The position numbers and the translations under genes are program-made. From Clostridiales bacterium (lineage in GTDB: Bacteria; Bacillota; Clostridia; Lachnospirales; Lachnospiraceae), in the NCBI GenBank assembly GCA_012839295.1, contig DUNO01000015.1, positions 1-64,000 of the forward strand: a DNA stretch of 64,000 nucleotides. The letters run 5' to 3'. The notes beneath the pieces are model-generated. The model ran no database searches and had not been told where the DNA came from. It saw only the letters and a program-made list of their open reading frames with translations. Position 1 is the stretch's first letter. Each line of letters starts with the position of its first letter. Positions 25,527 through 34,048 of this stretch are shown here, in pieces.

Positions 25527-26369
25527 CTAAACGCTACGGAAGCCTCTTCCTATGATTTCTGTCGTATTGTTAGCAATAACAAATGCTCCCGGATCAATTT
25601 CATTGACCTTTCTCTTTAAGCGTACCGCCTCTATTCTTTTGCACACCGTCATAATCACTTTCTTGTCCTCACTGGTATAGGCTCCTGTAGCATCAACCAC
25701 CGTTGCACTATGGTTCATATCGGAAATAATGTATTTACATATTTCATCAGGCTTGGTTGTGATGATCATAAAGGATTTGCACATGTCCAGGCTTTCCACC
25801 ACGGAATCAACAACAAAGGCTTTCGCGAACAGGCCAAGAAGCGAAAACAGTCCTGCTTTAAGATCGAAAACGATAAAGGTAGGTATGGTGATCAGAAAAT
25901 CCGTAATCAGGAGGGTCTTTCCTACATCCAGCTTTGTATATTTCTTCAATATCAATGCCACAATATCCGTCCCCCCTGAGGACGCATTACAGTGAAATAA
26001 TATGGCCGACCCGAAGGCTGTGAGCAAAATGGCATATGCCAGCTCTAAAAGCGGCTGGTCTGTCAGAGGTTTTGTAATCGGCAGAAGGATTTCCAGCACC
26101 CACATAGACAGGGAAAACAGTATGCTGCTGTACGCCGTATAAACAACAAAGCTTGTCCCCAGGAACAGGAGTCCGATTATCAACAATAATAAATTAATGA
26201 TGGTAATCAGCATTCCCGGTGTTACACTCGATATCGCCTTCCCAAGCACCGTTGCAATACCTGATACACCTCCGGTTGAAAAACCGTTAGGGATTTTAAA
26301 TAGATACACACCAAAGGTAATCATTAAGGTACCTATGGTAATTTTTAAATATTTCATTATGGTCTGCAA
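25527..26369 (-). CDS. YitT-family membrane protein (DUF161 + DUF2179)
   Basis: This 280-residue protein has about five or six membrane helices in its first ~190 residues (the DUF161 part, starting ITIGTLMITFGVYLFKIPNG with the family's GGVSGIA). A C-terminal cytoplasmic DUF2179 domain follows: SFMIITTKPDEICKYI, then RGFRSV at the end. Function of the family is not established. The start is a TTG at 26369 with AGGAGG seven bases upstream; the next ATG at 26357 has worse spacing. It lies upstream of the two-component operon with its own promoter region. Confidence 0.93.
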   Translation of the reverse strand: MQTIMKYLKITIGTLMITFGVYLFKIPNGFSTGGVSGIATVLGKAISSVTPGMLITIINLLLLIIGLLFLGTSFVVYTAYSSILFSLSMWVLEILLPITKPLTDQPLLELAYAILLTAFGSAILFHCNASSGGTDIVALILKKYTKLDVGKTLLITDFLITIPTFIVFDLKAGLFSLLGLFAKAFVVDSVVESLDMCKSFMIITTKPDEICKYIISDMNHSATVVDATGAYTSEDKKVIMTVCKRIEAVRLKRKVNEIDPGAFVIANNTTEIIGRGFRSV

Positions 26370-26489
26370 AATTAAATCCTCCTGCGTAATAAATACTTCT
26401 ACTCACCTATACCGCCCAAAGCCCTGTCACTTTGGCATAACCAGCTGTATCAATAATTACAATTCTGGTCAATTCTCTTTCTAATTAAA

Positions 26490-26987
26490 CTATCTCGCCC
26501 GGTTCTCAGGCAGCCCCAATCCATATCTTTTGACCTGCTCCACCATATGGCCGATATTTCCTTCCCCTGCAAACCTGGCGGAGTCAAAAAAGTCCTCCTT
26601 CATATCCAGCCAAACAAGGGGATGTGCCTCCTCATGTAAGGTAGTAATCCCAGCACTTAAATATCCCACATATACTTCTACATAACAGTTCTGGTTATAA
26701 TAAGTAAAATCCATCATGTGGCTTAGCTGTATATGATCAGAGCCGATTCCTGTCTCTTCTTTTAATTCCCGATAAGCGGCATCGTAGCCGTTCTCCCCTT
26801 TCTCGATCTTTCCTCCAACAAGATTGTATAAACCCAGATAGGGTTCTTTTGTTCTTTTACAAAATAGCAGCCTGCTTCCATCATGGTTATAAACCATGAT
26901 ACAATTAAATCCTTGCATATACCCTCCAATTATGTATCTCATGGGTGCTTTATCGGTTATGGTTACCAGCTTGTTATCATTTTCCAT
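26490..26987 (-). CDS. Nudix hydrolase
   Basis: This 165-residue protein hydrolyses a nucleoside-diphosphate-linked substrate, to judge from its complete Nudix box GGKIEKGENGYDAAYRELKE followed by ETGI (about 68-92). The first strands (GFNCIMVYNHDGSRLLFCKR) and the phrase GLYNLVGGK resemble clostridial MutT-like proteins acting on oxidised or non-canonical nucleotides, but the substrate cannot be fixed. The ATG at 26987 (MENDNK) is chosen; the longer frame has no ribosome site. It is monocistronic. Confidence 0.92.
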   Translation of the reverse strand: MENDNKLVTITDKAPMRYIIGGYMQGFNCIMVYNHDGSRLLFCKRTKEPYLGLYNLVGGKIEKGENGYDAAYRELKEETGIGSDHIQLSHMMDFTYYNQNCYVEVYVGYLSAGITTLHEEAHPLVWLDMKEDFFDSARFAGEGNIGHMVEQVKRYGLGLPENRAR

Positions 26988-27160
26988 TATAACAAAATCC
27001 TCGACAGTAAAAAACAAATTTCTAAAATAGAATGTTTAAAATGGGAAAGCCCCCAAATCATTAACGCCTTTATTATAGACGCATCTCTTTTTATTTACAA
27101 ATGTTATTTTTTGCTGTACTCTTTCATGGGAAATATTCCACATCCTACAGGAGGGATACC

Positions 27161-27267
27161 ATGAAAAAATATTATCTGCTATTCTTATTTTGGCTTTATT
27201 AATCCTTTTTAATGTATCAGGCGCGGCATTTGCAGCAACCAAAACCTATAATATTTCTTCTATTTAA
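27161..27267 (+). pseudogene. Frameshifted remnant of a small secreted protein
   Basis: AGGAGG lies seven bases before ATG-AAA-AAA. Read as is, it stops after 13 codons (MKKYYLLFLFWLY). Adding one A to the A6 run restores a signal peptide (ILSAILILALLILFNVSGAA, then FAATKTYNISSI) ending at TAA 27265-27267. The ribosome site and intact signal sequence indicate a former exported peptide, broken by a one-base homopolymer loss and truncated. A phase-variable switch is possible but unproven. Confidence 0.55.
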
Positions 27268-27394
27268 AAGCATTACTGCCAACCGGCGCAAAATAACTCT
27301 TTCCCCCGCTGACCGTTATATTGCCTACATTTTCACAGATTTTTTCAAGATGCTCCAGTTCCTTTAATTTATATAGTGTCTGGTTTTCATCCAT
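27260..27394 (-). CDS. Possible 44-residue protein
   Basis: A minus-strand frame (MDENQTLYKLKELEHLEKIC... ending GSNAFK) has GGGGTGG nine bases before its ATG. It looks like genuine protein, with an amphipathic helix and then GNITVSGGKSYFAPVG, but may be a leftover of a longer gene. Its last bases overlap the end of the plus-strand remnant. No family is recognised. Bases 27395-27665 carry only the promoter region of the rhodanese gene. Confidence 0.45.
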   Translation of the reverse strand: MDENQTLYKLKELEHLEKICENVGNITVSGGKSYFAPVGSNAFK

Positions 27395-27665
27395 CAGTAT
27401 AAGCCACCCCCAAACACAATAAAAACACCAAAGCTTCAGAATATGATCCTGCTGCCATTCTGCTGCAGACTATCACTATCCCATAGTATTATATTCCGCG
27501 TTTTTGTTGCTCAATGGATAAAAATACTTTATTATATTGCTATAAAGCCTGATAAAGTTCCAAGATACGAATTTCTGCCCTAAGGATGCCTTGGTATTAG
27601 CCTTGTTCTAATTGCCGGCGGGCAGTGTAGGCAGTTATACTTTATATGGAAAGGGGTTCTTTATA

Positions 27666-28121
27666 ATGAAGATTATCATGAAAAGCAAGAATTTACTGAT
27701 TTTATTTCTAATCCTTATCCTATTAACAATCATCGGATGCAGCTCCCAAAAGGATGCTTCTGTCCCTGAATATTCAAAAATCACTGTAAAGGAAGCAAAA
27801 GAAATGATGGATCAGGACAGTACAGTCACTGTTTTAGATGTCCGGACAGAGGATGAATATAATTCCGGCCATATTGAGGGGGCAATACTTATTCCTGATA
27901 CGGAAATCTTAGAAAGGGCTGAAGAAATATTGGCGGACAAATCCGCGACCATCCTGGTATATTGCCGGAGTGGCCGCAGAAGTGCCCTTGCCGCCGCTGA
28001 CCTTGCCAACCTTGGATATTCCAAGGTATATGATTTTGGCGGCATTATCGACTGGGAATATGATATTGTTACTGAGGGTTATTCACATTGGACGTCTAAA
28101 TTCCACATCCATATTAGCTAA
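27666..28121 (+). CDS. Rhodanese-domain lipoprotein
   Basis: This 151-residue protein begins with a lipoprotein signal (LLILFLILILLTIIGCSS; lipidated Cys about residue 25). A single rhodanese domain (about 40-140) follows, with VTVLDVRTEDEYNSGHIEGA and an active-site loop CRSGRRS that carries the sulfur-accepting Cys. It should act on the outer membrane face as a sulfurtransferase or persulfide-handling protein. AAAGGGG precedes the ATG at 27666. It is transcribed alone and is convergent with the PAP2 gene. Confidence 0.92.
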   Translation: MKIIMKSKNLLILFLILILLTIIGCSSQKDASVPEYSKITVKEAKEMMDQDSTVTVLDVRTEDEYNSGHIEGAILIPDTEILERAEEILADKSATILVYCRSGRRSALAAADLANLGYSKVYDFGGIIDWEYDIVTEGYSHWTSKFHIHIS

Positions 28122-28174
28122 GTTGCCGGACTGGCACATAATATAATAGGTTAGCCTGAGGAAATATCCCGCTT

Positions 28175-29032
28175 TTATGATACCTTTTTTCTTGCCTCTT
28201 GCTTTTCCTCCATCTTTTCCTTCACGGGCTTGAATGCCTTACAAAGCAATAGGAAGAATGCCAGTGTGATCGTAACACCCACCATAACATCGGAGGCAAA
28301 ATGCGCACCCATCACCACACGTGAGAACATCACCAGCAGCGTCCATACCATCGCTCCGATAAAGAGAGGACGCTCCTTACCCTTAAGGGATGGAAGGAAG
28401 GTAGGTAACAGGCTAATCCAGATAACCACTGCCGAATTAGCGGAATGCCCGGATGGGAAGGAACGGAACTCCTCACCGGAAGCAATCCCCTGGGGCAGAT
28501 ACCAGGCTGTAAAGTTAAGTAACGGATCCACCATGCTCCTAAAGCGAGGCCTGCCCCAGAAATTCTTAATAATATTGACAATAATGATTGCACAGAGGAA
28601 AGTAAACAGTCCTATGATAGCTGCTCTTTTCAGGGCTGTGCGATGCTCCGGTTTTATTTTGCCTGCCCCGTAAAGGCAGAGACCTATAAGCAGCACAGCA
28701 ACCACCGGAATAAGAGGTTTTGGTCCTCCAAGATAATTAAAGGGCATTACTGCATTCATCAGGCCAAATAATACAAGCAGAATTCCATATCCGATGATAC
28801 TTACGGCGCTCTTCCATTTAACAGTCCGGTTTCGGGTAATTATTAGCGCCGCGATAGAAAAGGTTCCTACCAATATCCCGGGGAACTCACCGAACGCCTC
28901 AAAAAATTTACCATACAGGCTTTCCGGATTATAGATTGCCGTGGATATGGCCAAATCCGTAAAACTAAAGATTATCATCAGTACCACCAAAAGTCCTACC
29001 GCACACAACACTATCTTTTTTTCTGATTTCAT
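28175..29032 (-). CDS. PAP2-family membrane phosphatase
   Basis: This 285-residue protein with about six membrane helices carries the three PAP2 motifs: KNFWGRPRFR, RSFPSGHSAN and SRVVMGAHFASDV. It should dephosphorylate a lipid phosphate such as phosphatidate or undecaprenyl pyrophosphate. The C-terminal tail is highly charged (KPVKEKMEEKQEARKK). I start at the ATG at 29032 (MKSEKK), which has GGAGAG nine bases upstream; in-frame ATGs at 29041 and 29053 are less well spaced. Its gene is divergent from the AraC regulator. Confidence 0.92.
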   Translation of the reverse strand: MKSEKKIVLCAVGLLVVLMIIFSFTDLAISTAIYNPESLYGKFFEAFGEFPGILVGTFSIAALIITRNRTVKWKSAVSIIGYGILLVLFGLMNAVMPFNYLGGPKPLIPVVAVLLIGLCLYGAGKIKPEHRTALKRAAIIGLFTFLCAIIIVNIIKNFWGRPRFRSMVDPLLNFTAWYLPQGIASGEEFRSFPSGHSANSAVVIWISLLPTFLPSLKGKERPLFIGAMVWTLLVMFSRVVMGAHFASDVMVGVTITLAFFLLLCKAFKPVKEKMEEKQEARKKVS

Positions 29033-29182
29033 AAATAACATCTCTCCTCTCAATTTGTATTAGAACATATGCCGTTCTTTCCTTTCATTTTAGCCTTGTA
29101 TTGTTTTATTCGCTATCATATTTTTTTGAATATTATCCTATAATTTCTTGAACTTGTGCAAATTTCCTGATATTATTTCTCT

Positions 29183-30007
29183 ATGATCAAAAAATTATAT
29201 TTAAATAGCATAAACCTTGACTCCATGGGAGATATTACACCGGATTTTGTAGCAGCTGAATTTGAAAAGGGTACGGCGTATCGAAGGGAGACGCTGGAAA
29301 ACCATATGTCCTATGAGGAAGAAACACAGTTGCTGCTGCTTGTAAAAAACGGTGATGTCGAGGGTGTCCAACAGCTGCTGCAGCATCTGGGCAGCCTGGG
29401 TGTCGCCGTGGGGAGCATATCCGAAAGTAATTTGAAGCAAAGCAGGTATCTCTTCCTCTGCGGCATTACCATGTTTACCCGTGCAGCCATCGAAGGAGGC
29501 CTTAACGAAGAACTCGCCTATGACCTTAGCGATGCCTATATTAAATGTATGGACCGGCTGGAAAATCAGAACCAGGTTCTGGAGCTTTCTTTCATCTCCG
29601 CGCTTGATTTTGCCAAACGTGTGCGGCGGATGCGAGTTTTACGCAGTATGCCCATTAAGAAATGCTGCCGATATATCAATAACCATCTGCACAATAAAAT
29701 AACCCTCAGCGATCTTGCAGCTTACAGTGGCTGCTCTGAGAGTTATTTATCTACGATATTTAAGAAACAGATGGGTATTGGCCTTAATGAATATATTCTT
29801 CATGAAAAGCTGGAAGCCGCAAGGAAGGTGCTGCTTTATACCGAGCTGCCGGTAGCTGCCATAGCCGCCCAGTTCCATTTCTGCACCCATAGCAATTTTT
29901 CTCTGCATTTTCGCAGGATATACGGCACTACTCCGGCTAATTACCGAAACAGCACCCATAGTTTAATCTGGAAAGAATTAAATGCCAGGGACAAAGGTAT
30001 CACTTAA
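29183..30007 (+). CDS. AraC-family transcriptional regulator
   Basis: This 274-residue protein has a C-terminal double helix-turn-helix domain (about 165-262): KITLSDLAAYSGCSESYLST, EKLEAARKVLLYTE and HSNFSLHFRRIYGTTPANYR, the latter being the AraC signature. The N-terminal ~160 residues are helical, with no cupin-type motif; they resemble the regulatory part of clostridial AraC proteins. No good Shine-Dalgarno is visible before the ATG. Its last 30 bases overlap the convergent LysM-GH18 gene. The regulated genes are not evident. Confidence 0.88.
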   Translation: MIKKLYLNSINLDSMGDITPDFVAAEFEKGTAYRRETLENHMSYEEETQLLLLVKNGDVEGVQQLLQHLGSLGVAVGSISESNLKQSRYLFLCGITMFTRAAIEGGLNEELAYDLSDAYIKCMDRLENQNQVLELSFISALDFAKRVRRMRVLRSMPIKKCCRYINNHLHNKITLSDLAAYSGCSESYLSTIFKKQMGIGLNEYILHEKLEAARKVLLYTELPVAAIAAQFHFCTHSNFSLHFRRIYGTTPANYRNSTHSLIWKELNARDKGIT

Positions 30008-31276
30008 TAACTTGGCTGCATGGTGCGTAGAGTTAATGACTGTCCAGGTCTGGGGGCCATAGTCCATAATACTCCAAACACTGATCCCCCTTAGGTGATA
30101 CCTGTTAACTAAATCTAAAATACCAATAATTGTCTTAGCATCCTTAAACCAGACAAAATGTTCTATTCCATTAATGGTATAATAGAAATATGGGGTTTGG
30201 GTTTCCTCATCAAACATGACATTCGCTCCCAAGTCATATGCTAGATTTAAGGATGAACTATTTGTAAGAGTATTTACATGGGATTTATTTTCTACATAGG
30301 GCAGCTCCCAATCATATGCAACCCTTGTAATACCTACAAGTATTTTCTCTGGCGGTATTTGTGTAACCGCATATTGTACATATCTTTCAAGAAACTTAAT
30401 TGTCGTTTGTTCTACCAAAGACATATATGCATATGTCCATTGATACGAAATCAGTATTACTCTATCCGCTATTTGGCCAATTTGATAAAAGTAAGTTGAA
30501 TCAATATTACCATCTGGAATAAATCCATGTGTGGAAGGCACAATTGTAATAATTACAATATAACCTTCATCTTGCAAACGTAATTTTACCTCTGCCATAA
30601 GATGTATATAACTTTGCAAGTCCTCCTGCAGGATATATTGACATCCAAAGTTTATTCCCGATAAATTATATTGCCTTAAGACCCGTACTATATTATTAAT
30701 GTAATTATTCCGGACATTATTGTCGTTCAATATTTTATGGGTTATTTCATAGCTTCCTATTCCTTGTTTATTTAAAGTCGAACACATCATTAGAGGTGCA
30801 ACACCATATCCCCTTGCGAGTTCAATGATATTTGCAGCATCCGGGACAGTTATATCTCCTGTAGCCGTTATTTGATAGCCCGTGATAGATAAATAGGTCA
30901 AAAACGGTAAAGTCTTTTTTAATGTGTCAATATTAATGTGAGGAAAAACATAAGCGTTTATTTCGATTTCGTCCTCTTTTGCATAACTAATAATGACCTC
31001 TTCACCTGTATTTAAGTAGCCTCTATCGGAAAGCTGCGGATTATTTTGCAATAATTGAATAATAGATACACCAAATGCTTCAGCTATACTTTGAAGTGTA
31101 TCGCCGTCCTGAACATAATAAACTATTTCCGGATAAGTTATAAAAAGATTTTGTCCAACAACTAAACCGTAATTTGGCTGTGTAATGTTTTGTTGAAGCA
31201 ATCTCATATATGGAACATTAAATTTTCCGGCTATCGTATATATAGTATCACCCGGTTGAACTGTATAAACGGTCAT
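29978..31276 (-). CDS. LysM-GH18 spore-type protein lacking the catalytic acids
   Basis: This 432-residue protein has two N-terminal LysM domains (YTVQPGDTIYTIAGKFNVPY and YYVQDGDTLQSIAEAFGVSI) and a GH18 barrel (about 105-430) of the YaaH/SleL cortex-hydrolase type. Like those proteins it has no signal peptide. Active homologues carry DGVNIDFE (the DxxDxDxE signature). Here the same strand reads LSGINFGCQYI, so all three acids are changed and the catalytic Glu is Gln. Other barrel motifs (VPSTHGF, ISYQW, IPPEKILVGI, GISVWSIMDYG) are kept. It probably binds peptidoglycan or assembles in the spore coat without hydrolysis. Confidence 0.88.
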   Translation of the reverse strand: MTVYTVQPGDTIYTIAGKFNVPYMRLLQQNITQPNYGLVVGQNLFITYPEIVYYVQDGDTLQSIAEAFGVSIIQLLQNNPQLSDRGYLNTGEEVIISYAKEDEIEINAYVFPHINIDTLKKTLPFLTYLSITGYQITATGDITVPDAANIIELARGYGVAPLMMCSTLNKQGIGSYEITHKILNDNNVRNNYINNIVRVLRQYNLSGINFGCQYILQEDLQSYIHLMAEVKLRLQDEGYIVIITIVPSTHGFIPDGNIDSTYFYQIGQIADRVILISYQWTYAYMSLVEQTTIKFLERYVQYAVTQIPPEKILVGITRVAYDWELPYVENKSHVNTLTNSSSLNLAYDLGANVMFDEETQTPYFYYTINGIEHFVWFKDAKTIIGILDLVNRYHLRGISVWSIMDYGPQTWTVINSTHHAAKLLSDTFVPGI

Positions 31277-31398
31277 ATCTACCTCACGTTATTATTTATA
31301 CCATTATATGCACTGTGATAAATATATAATTTTATTTGTTAATACATTTATGCCGAAAAGTCAGAAGAGGCAGGGTATACAGCAGGAGCGGATAGTTA

Positions 31399-32799
31399 TT
31401 AAACAAAGATCAATGCCTTAAAATTAAGACTTCCAGTTCCATGAAAGAAGAAATATAAATTAGATATTCCAGCAGGATTCTGTAAATCTATAGCAACAGG
31501 AACCCACTCCTCTGCATCCATATTAATATTCATCCTTCCTAATTGCTGATCCCCTTCCCTGTCTGCGCATACTGATATGTTTCCCTCTGCCTGTCCTTTC
31601 AGAACCAGCTGTATGGATACATTCTTATCCAGGTCGAATGCATGATATCCCCACTTAGTATTATTGATAATATTGGCTATATAATGCTCGAGGCCATTTT
31701 CTGTCCTGTTTTCAAAGAAATATGGCTCCGTTTCTTTATAGTCTTTACCATATGACATTTTAGGCTGGGTATCGCTTCTTTCCAAATAACATGCAATATA
31801 TGCAGGATATTCCCCCTTCCCTTCAAAGGGCTTTCCCCTTAATCCATATGAGGTAACCGGCACCTGTTCTATCGCCCCATCCTCTTTTATTACAATTCTC
31901 TCTGCGCACCCCTGGCGTGAGGTTGCGAGCCCATGGGTATTCCTGTGATAAAAGATATACCACTCCCCCTGTATCCCGACTAATCCGCCGTGGTTTGTAC
32001 CTACATAGTTTACAGCCTTCTGATTTCCCCGGTATCCTATATCGCCATTCGATATGATAACGCCCCTGTACGTAAAATCCTTATCCGGGTATCTGCCCGT
32101 CGCATAGCAGAGCTCATGCTGGCTTTGGCTGCTGTAGACCAGGTAATACAGGTCATTTATCTTCCTCATGGAGGGCGCTTCAAAATAAGCATGCTCCGGC
32201 GGGCAGGAGGCATCCTCACAGGACAGGCAGACCTTAGGCTCTGTTTTTATCGTCAGCATGTCATCCTCCAGCTGGACGACCATGCACCCAGGGCTTGGCG
32301 TGATCTTCCCAAAGGATCCGCTGATGAAATGGGCGGAAAAGCCATAATACAGATAAATCCGCCCATCATCATCGATTAATACGGATGGGTCATAGGGAAA
32401 GAATTCCTTGAGCAGGCTGCCGTCCTGCCTCCTCACATGCCCATAAAAGGTGAAGGGTCCCTGGGGCTGGCTGCTCCTTGCGACGCCGAATTCCTCCAGA
32501 AAGTCCAGGCAATAATACAAATAGTAATTCCCATCCTTGCCTCTTACAACATCAGGGGCAAACAATGCATGTGCCCCATCCTCATTATGGGGATCCTCCG
32601 TCCTTTTATAGCTGATGCCTTCATACTTCCATTTAGAAAGATCTTCACAGGGAGCCGACCACACGACATAATCCTCTACACAAAAGCCTGGGTTGTTCGC
32701 CTGGTCATGGGAGCCATATATGTAAAGCCTGTCTTGAAACACATAGGGCTCTCCATCCGGTACATATTCATAGGGTGGTAAATAGGGATTACAGATCAT
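31399..32799 (-). CDS. GH43-like glycosidase with C-terminal carbohydrate-binding domain
   Basis: This 466-residue protein has a GH43-type five-bladed propeller (about 1-310): NPYLPPYEYVPDGEPYVFQD with the early catalytic Asp region, HALFAPDVVRGKDGNYYLYY with the second Asp, and EAPSMRKINDLYYLVYSS with the candidate acid Glu. The C-terminal ~120 residues form a jelly-roll domain of CBM6 type. There is no signal peptide, so it acts on imported oligosaccharides, probably arabinosides or xylosides. The start is the ATG at 32799 with AAAGGA upstream. It is the last gene of the importer operon. A 93-bp copy of its 3' end occurs at 62156-62248. Confidence 0.88.
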   Translation of the reverse strand: MICNPYLPPYEYVPDGEPYVFQDRLYIYGSHDQANNPGFCVEDYVVWSAPCEDLSKWKYEGISYKRTEDPHNEDGAHALFAPDVVRGKDGNYYLYYCLDFLEEFGVARSSQPQGPFTFYGHVRRQDGSLLKEFFPYDPSVLIDDDGRIYLYYGFSAHFISGSFGKITPSPGCMVVQLEDDMLTIKTEPKVCLSCEDASCPPEHAYFEAPSMRKINDLYYLVYSSQSQHELCYATGRYPDKDFTYRGVIISNGDIGYRGNQKAVNYVGTNHGGLVGIQGEWYIFYHRNTHGLATSRQGCAERIVIKEDGAIEQVPVTSYGLRGKPFEGKGEYPAYIACYLERSDTQPKMSYGKDYKETEPYFFENRTENGLEHYIANIINNTKWGYHAFDLDKNVSIQLVLKGQAEGNISVCADREGDQQLGRMNINMDAEEWVPVAIDLQNPAGISNLYFFFHGTGSLNFKALIFV

Positions 32800-32827
32800 T
32801 TTTCGCCCGTCCTTTCTGCTGTAAATT

Positions 32828-33871
32828 TTATGCCTTTGACAATTCCGCTCTTCTCTTCCTCGCCAAAGCAATCCTCGCCTTTTTTTCCTTCGTGATATTC
32901 AAATTTGCATATCTCTCCTTAAAAATAAGGAATATGATAAATATAACATAAATAATAACTGTCTGAACGCTGCTGCTAAGTCCTGATTTCGCCAGCCCCA
33001 GCGTTATAAGCTGTACGGATAAGGAGCTGCAGAAAATACCGACGACCATGTTCGACCACTGCCCAATAAATATCCCTAAGAATAAGGCAAACAGATTCCC
33101 CGTTACGGCACTGATGGTAGACAATCCGAGCTCCGGCAGGATTGTCCCGGCATATGCCGCATCGAACACGCCAGCGACGCCAGCCAGCCCTCCTGCAAGC
33201 AGATAGCAGATAATGCAGTTCCTAAAAATATTGATGCCGCTGTTTGATGCAATCTTTTGATTGCCCTGTATGGCACGCCACTCATATCCAAAGCTTGTAT
33301 AGTTGCAGATATAGCTCATCAACAGGATGACTGCCAAAAACACTAAGCCGATGAACCAAAGCTCGGACAGCAATTCCGCTCCGGGAATACCAAAAAGGAT
33401 TAATCCGTTTGAATTGAAGCTGGCGAAGCATATGCACTCAAGAACCATGGCAATTCCTAATCCATAAACCATCGGCAGGATACGCATCCTGGTAAATAAG
33501 GCTCCAATCGCATAGCCTGATAAAAGGCCTATTGCAACAGCGCATACAATAATGCTGATGCCGATATTAAGCCCCGTCGCCTGGGACAGCAGCTTTCCAA
33601 GGTTACCCCCGATGATCGTTCCAAAGAGCACCTGGGCACCCATGGAAAAATCAAAGCGTCCATTAAAAAAATTCAAAGCGACTGCCAGGGAAAAGGAGAA
33701 GGAATATACCCATGTCCTTGCAAGATTTTTAAAATCGACCGTATATGCTAACAATCCTACTCCGGCGGTCATTTTAGAAAAAATATGCATGCATATGTAA
33801 ACCGCCAGAGGGATGGCCAAGGTCAAGGACACGTTCTTTAGCAGGAAGCTTAAATTACTTTTGTCTTTCAA
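32828..33871 (-). CDS. Sugar ABC transporter permease (second subunit)
   Basis: This 347-residue protein has about nine or ten membrane helices of the ribose/branched-chain (BPD_transp_2) permease class. The coupling loop region is visible near EWRAIQGNQKIASNSGINIF, and NFFNGRFDFSMGAQVL corresponds to the conserved N-terminal segment. The start is TTG, with GAGGAG seven bases before it. With the permease at 35399 and ATPase at 36360 it completes a heteromeric importer; the binding protein is 34049-35386. A structured element lies between it and the binding-protein gene. Confidence 0.92.
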   Translation of the reverse strand: MKDKSNLSFLLKNVSLTLAIPLAVYICMHIFSKMTAGVGLLAYTVDFKNLARTWVYSFSFSLAVALNFFNGRFDFSMGAQVLFGTIIGGNLGKLLSQATGLNIGISIIVCAVAIGLLSGYAIGALFTRMRILPMVYGLGIAMVLECICFASFNSNGLILFGIPGAELLSELWFIGLVFLAVILLMSYICNYTSFGYEWRAIQGNQKIASNSGINIFRNCIICYLLAGGLAGVAGVFDAAYAGTILPELGLSTISAVTGNLFALFLGIFIGQWSNMVVGIFCSSLSVQLITLGLAKSGLSSSVQTVIIYVIFIIFLIFKERYANLNITKEKKARIALARKRRAELSKA

Positions 33872-33917
33872 AGAAAGCTCTCCTCTCTATGTTCTTTTTC
33901 TGTTATTCCATAAAACC

Positions 33918-34029
33918 GCAGATTAGGAACGCACGAACTTCGTCCGCTCAGGTTGCACTTCCCCGTGAAATTCAAGAAATTTGCCTGAGCAAGCTCAGCA
34001 AATTCCTTAAATCCCACGGACTAATCTGC
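33918..34029 (-). ncRNA. Structured multi-branched element between importer genes
   Basis: An outer 9-bp stem (33918-33926 with 34021-34029) encloses a second stem (33963-33967 with 34015-34019). Inside lies a long inner hairpin (33978-33990 with 33993-34104 region arms: AATTTGC/GCAAATT and TGAGC/GCTCA) and a short ACGAA/TTCGT hairpin. No T-run follows. It may stabilise or process the message, keeping the binding protein more abundant than the permease, or be a dispersed palindromic element. Confidence 0.5.
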
Positions 34030-34048
34030 TCATCGTGGATATTATGCC

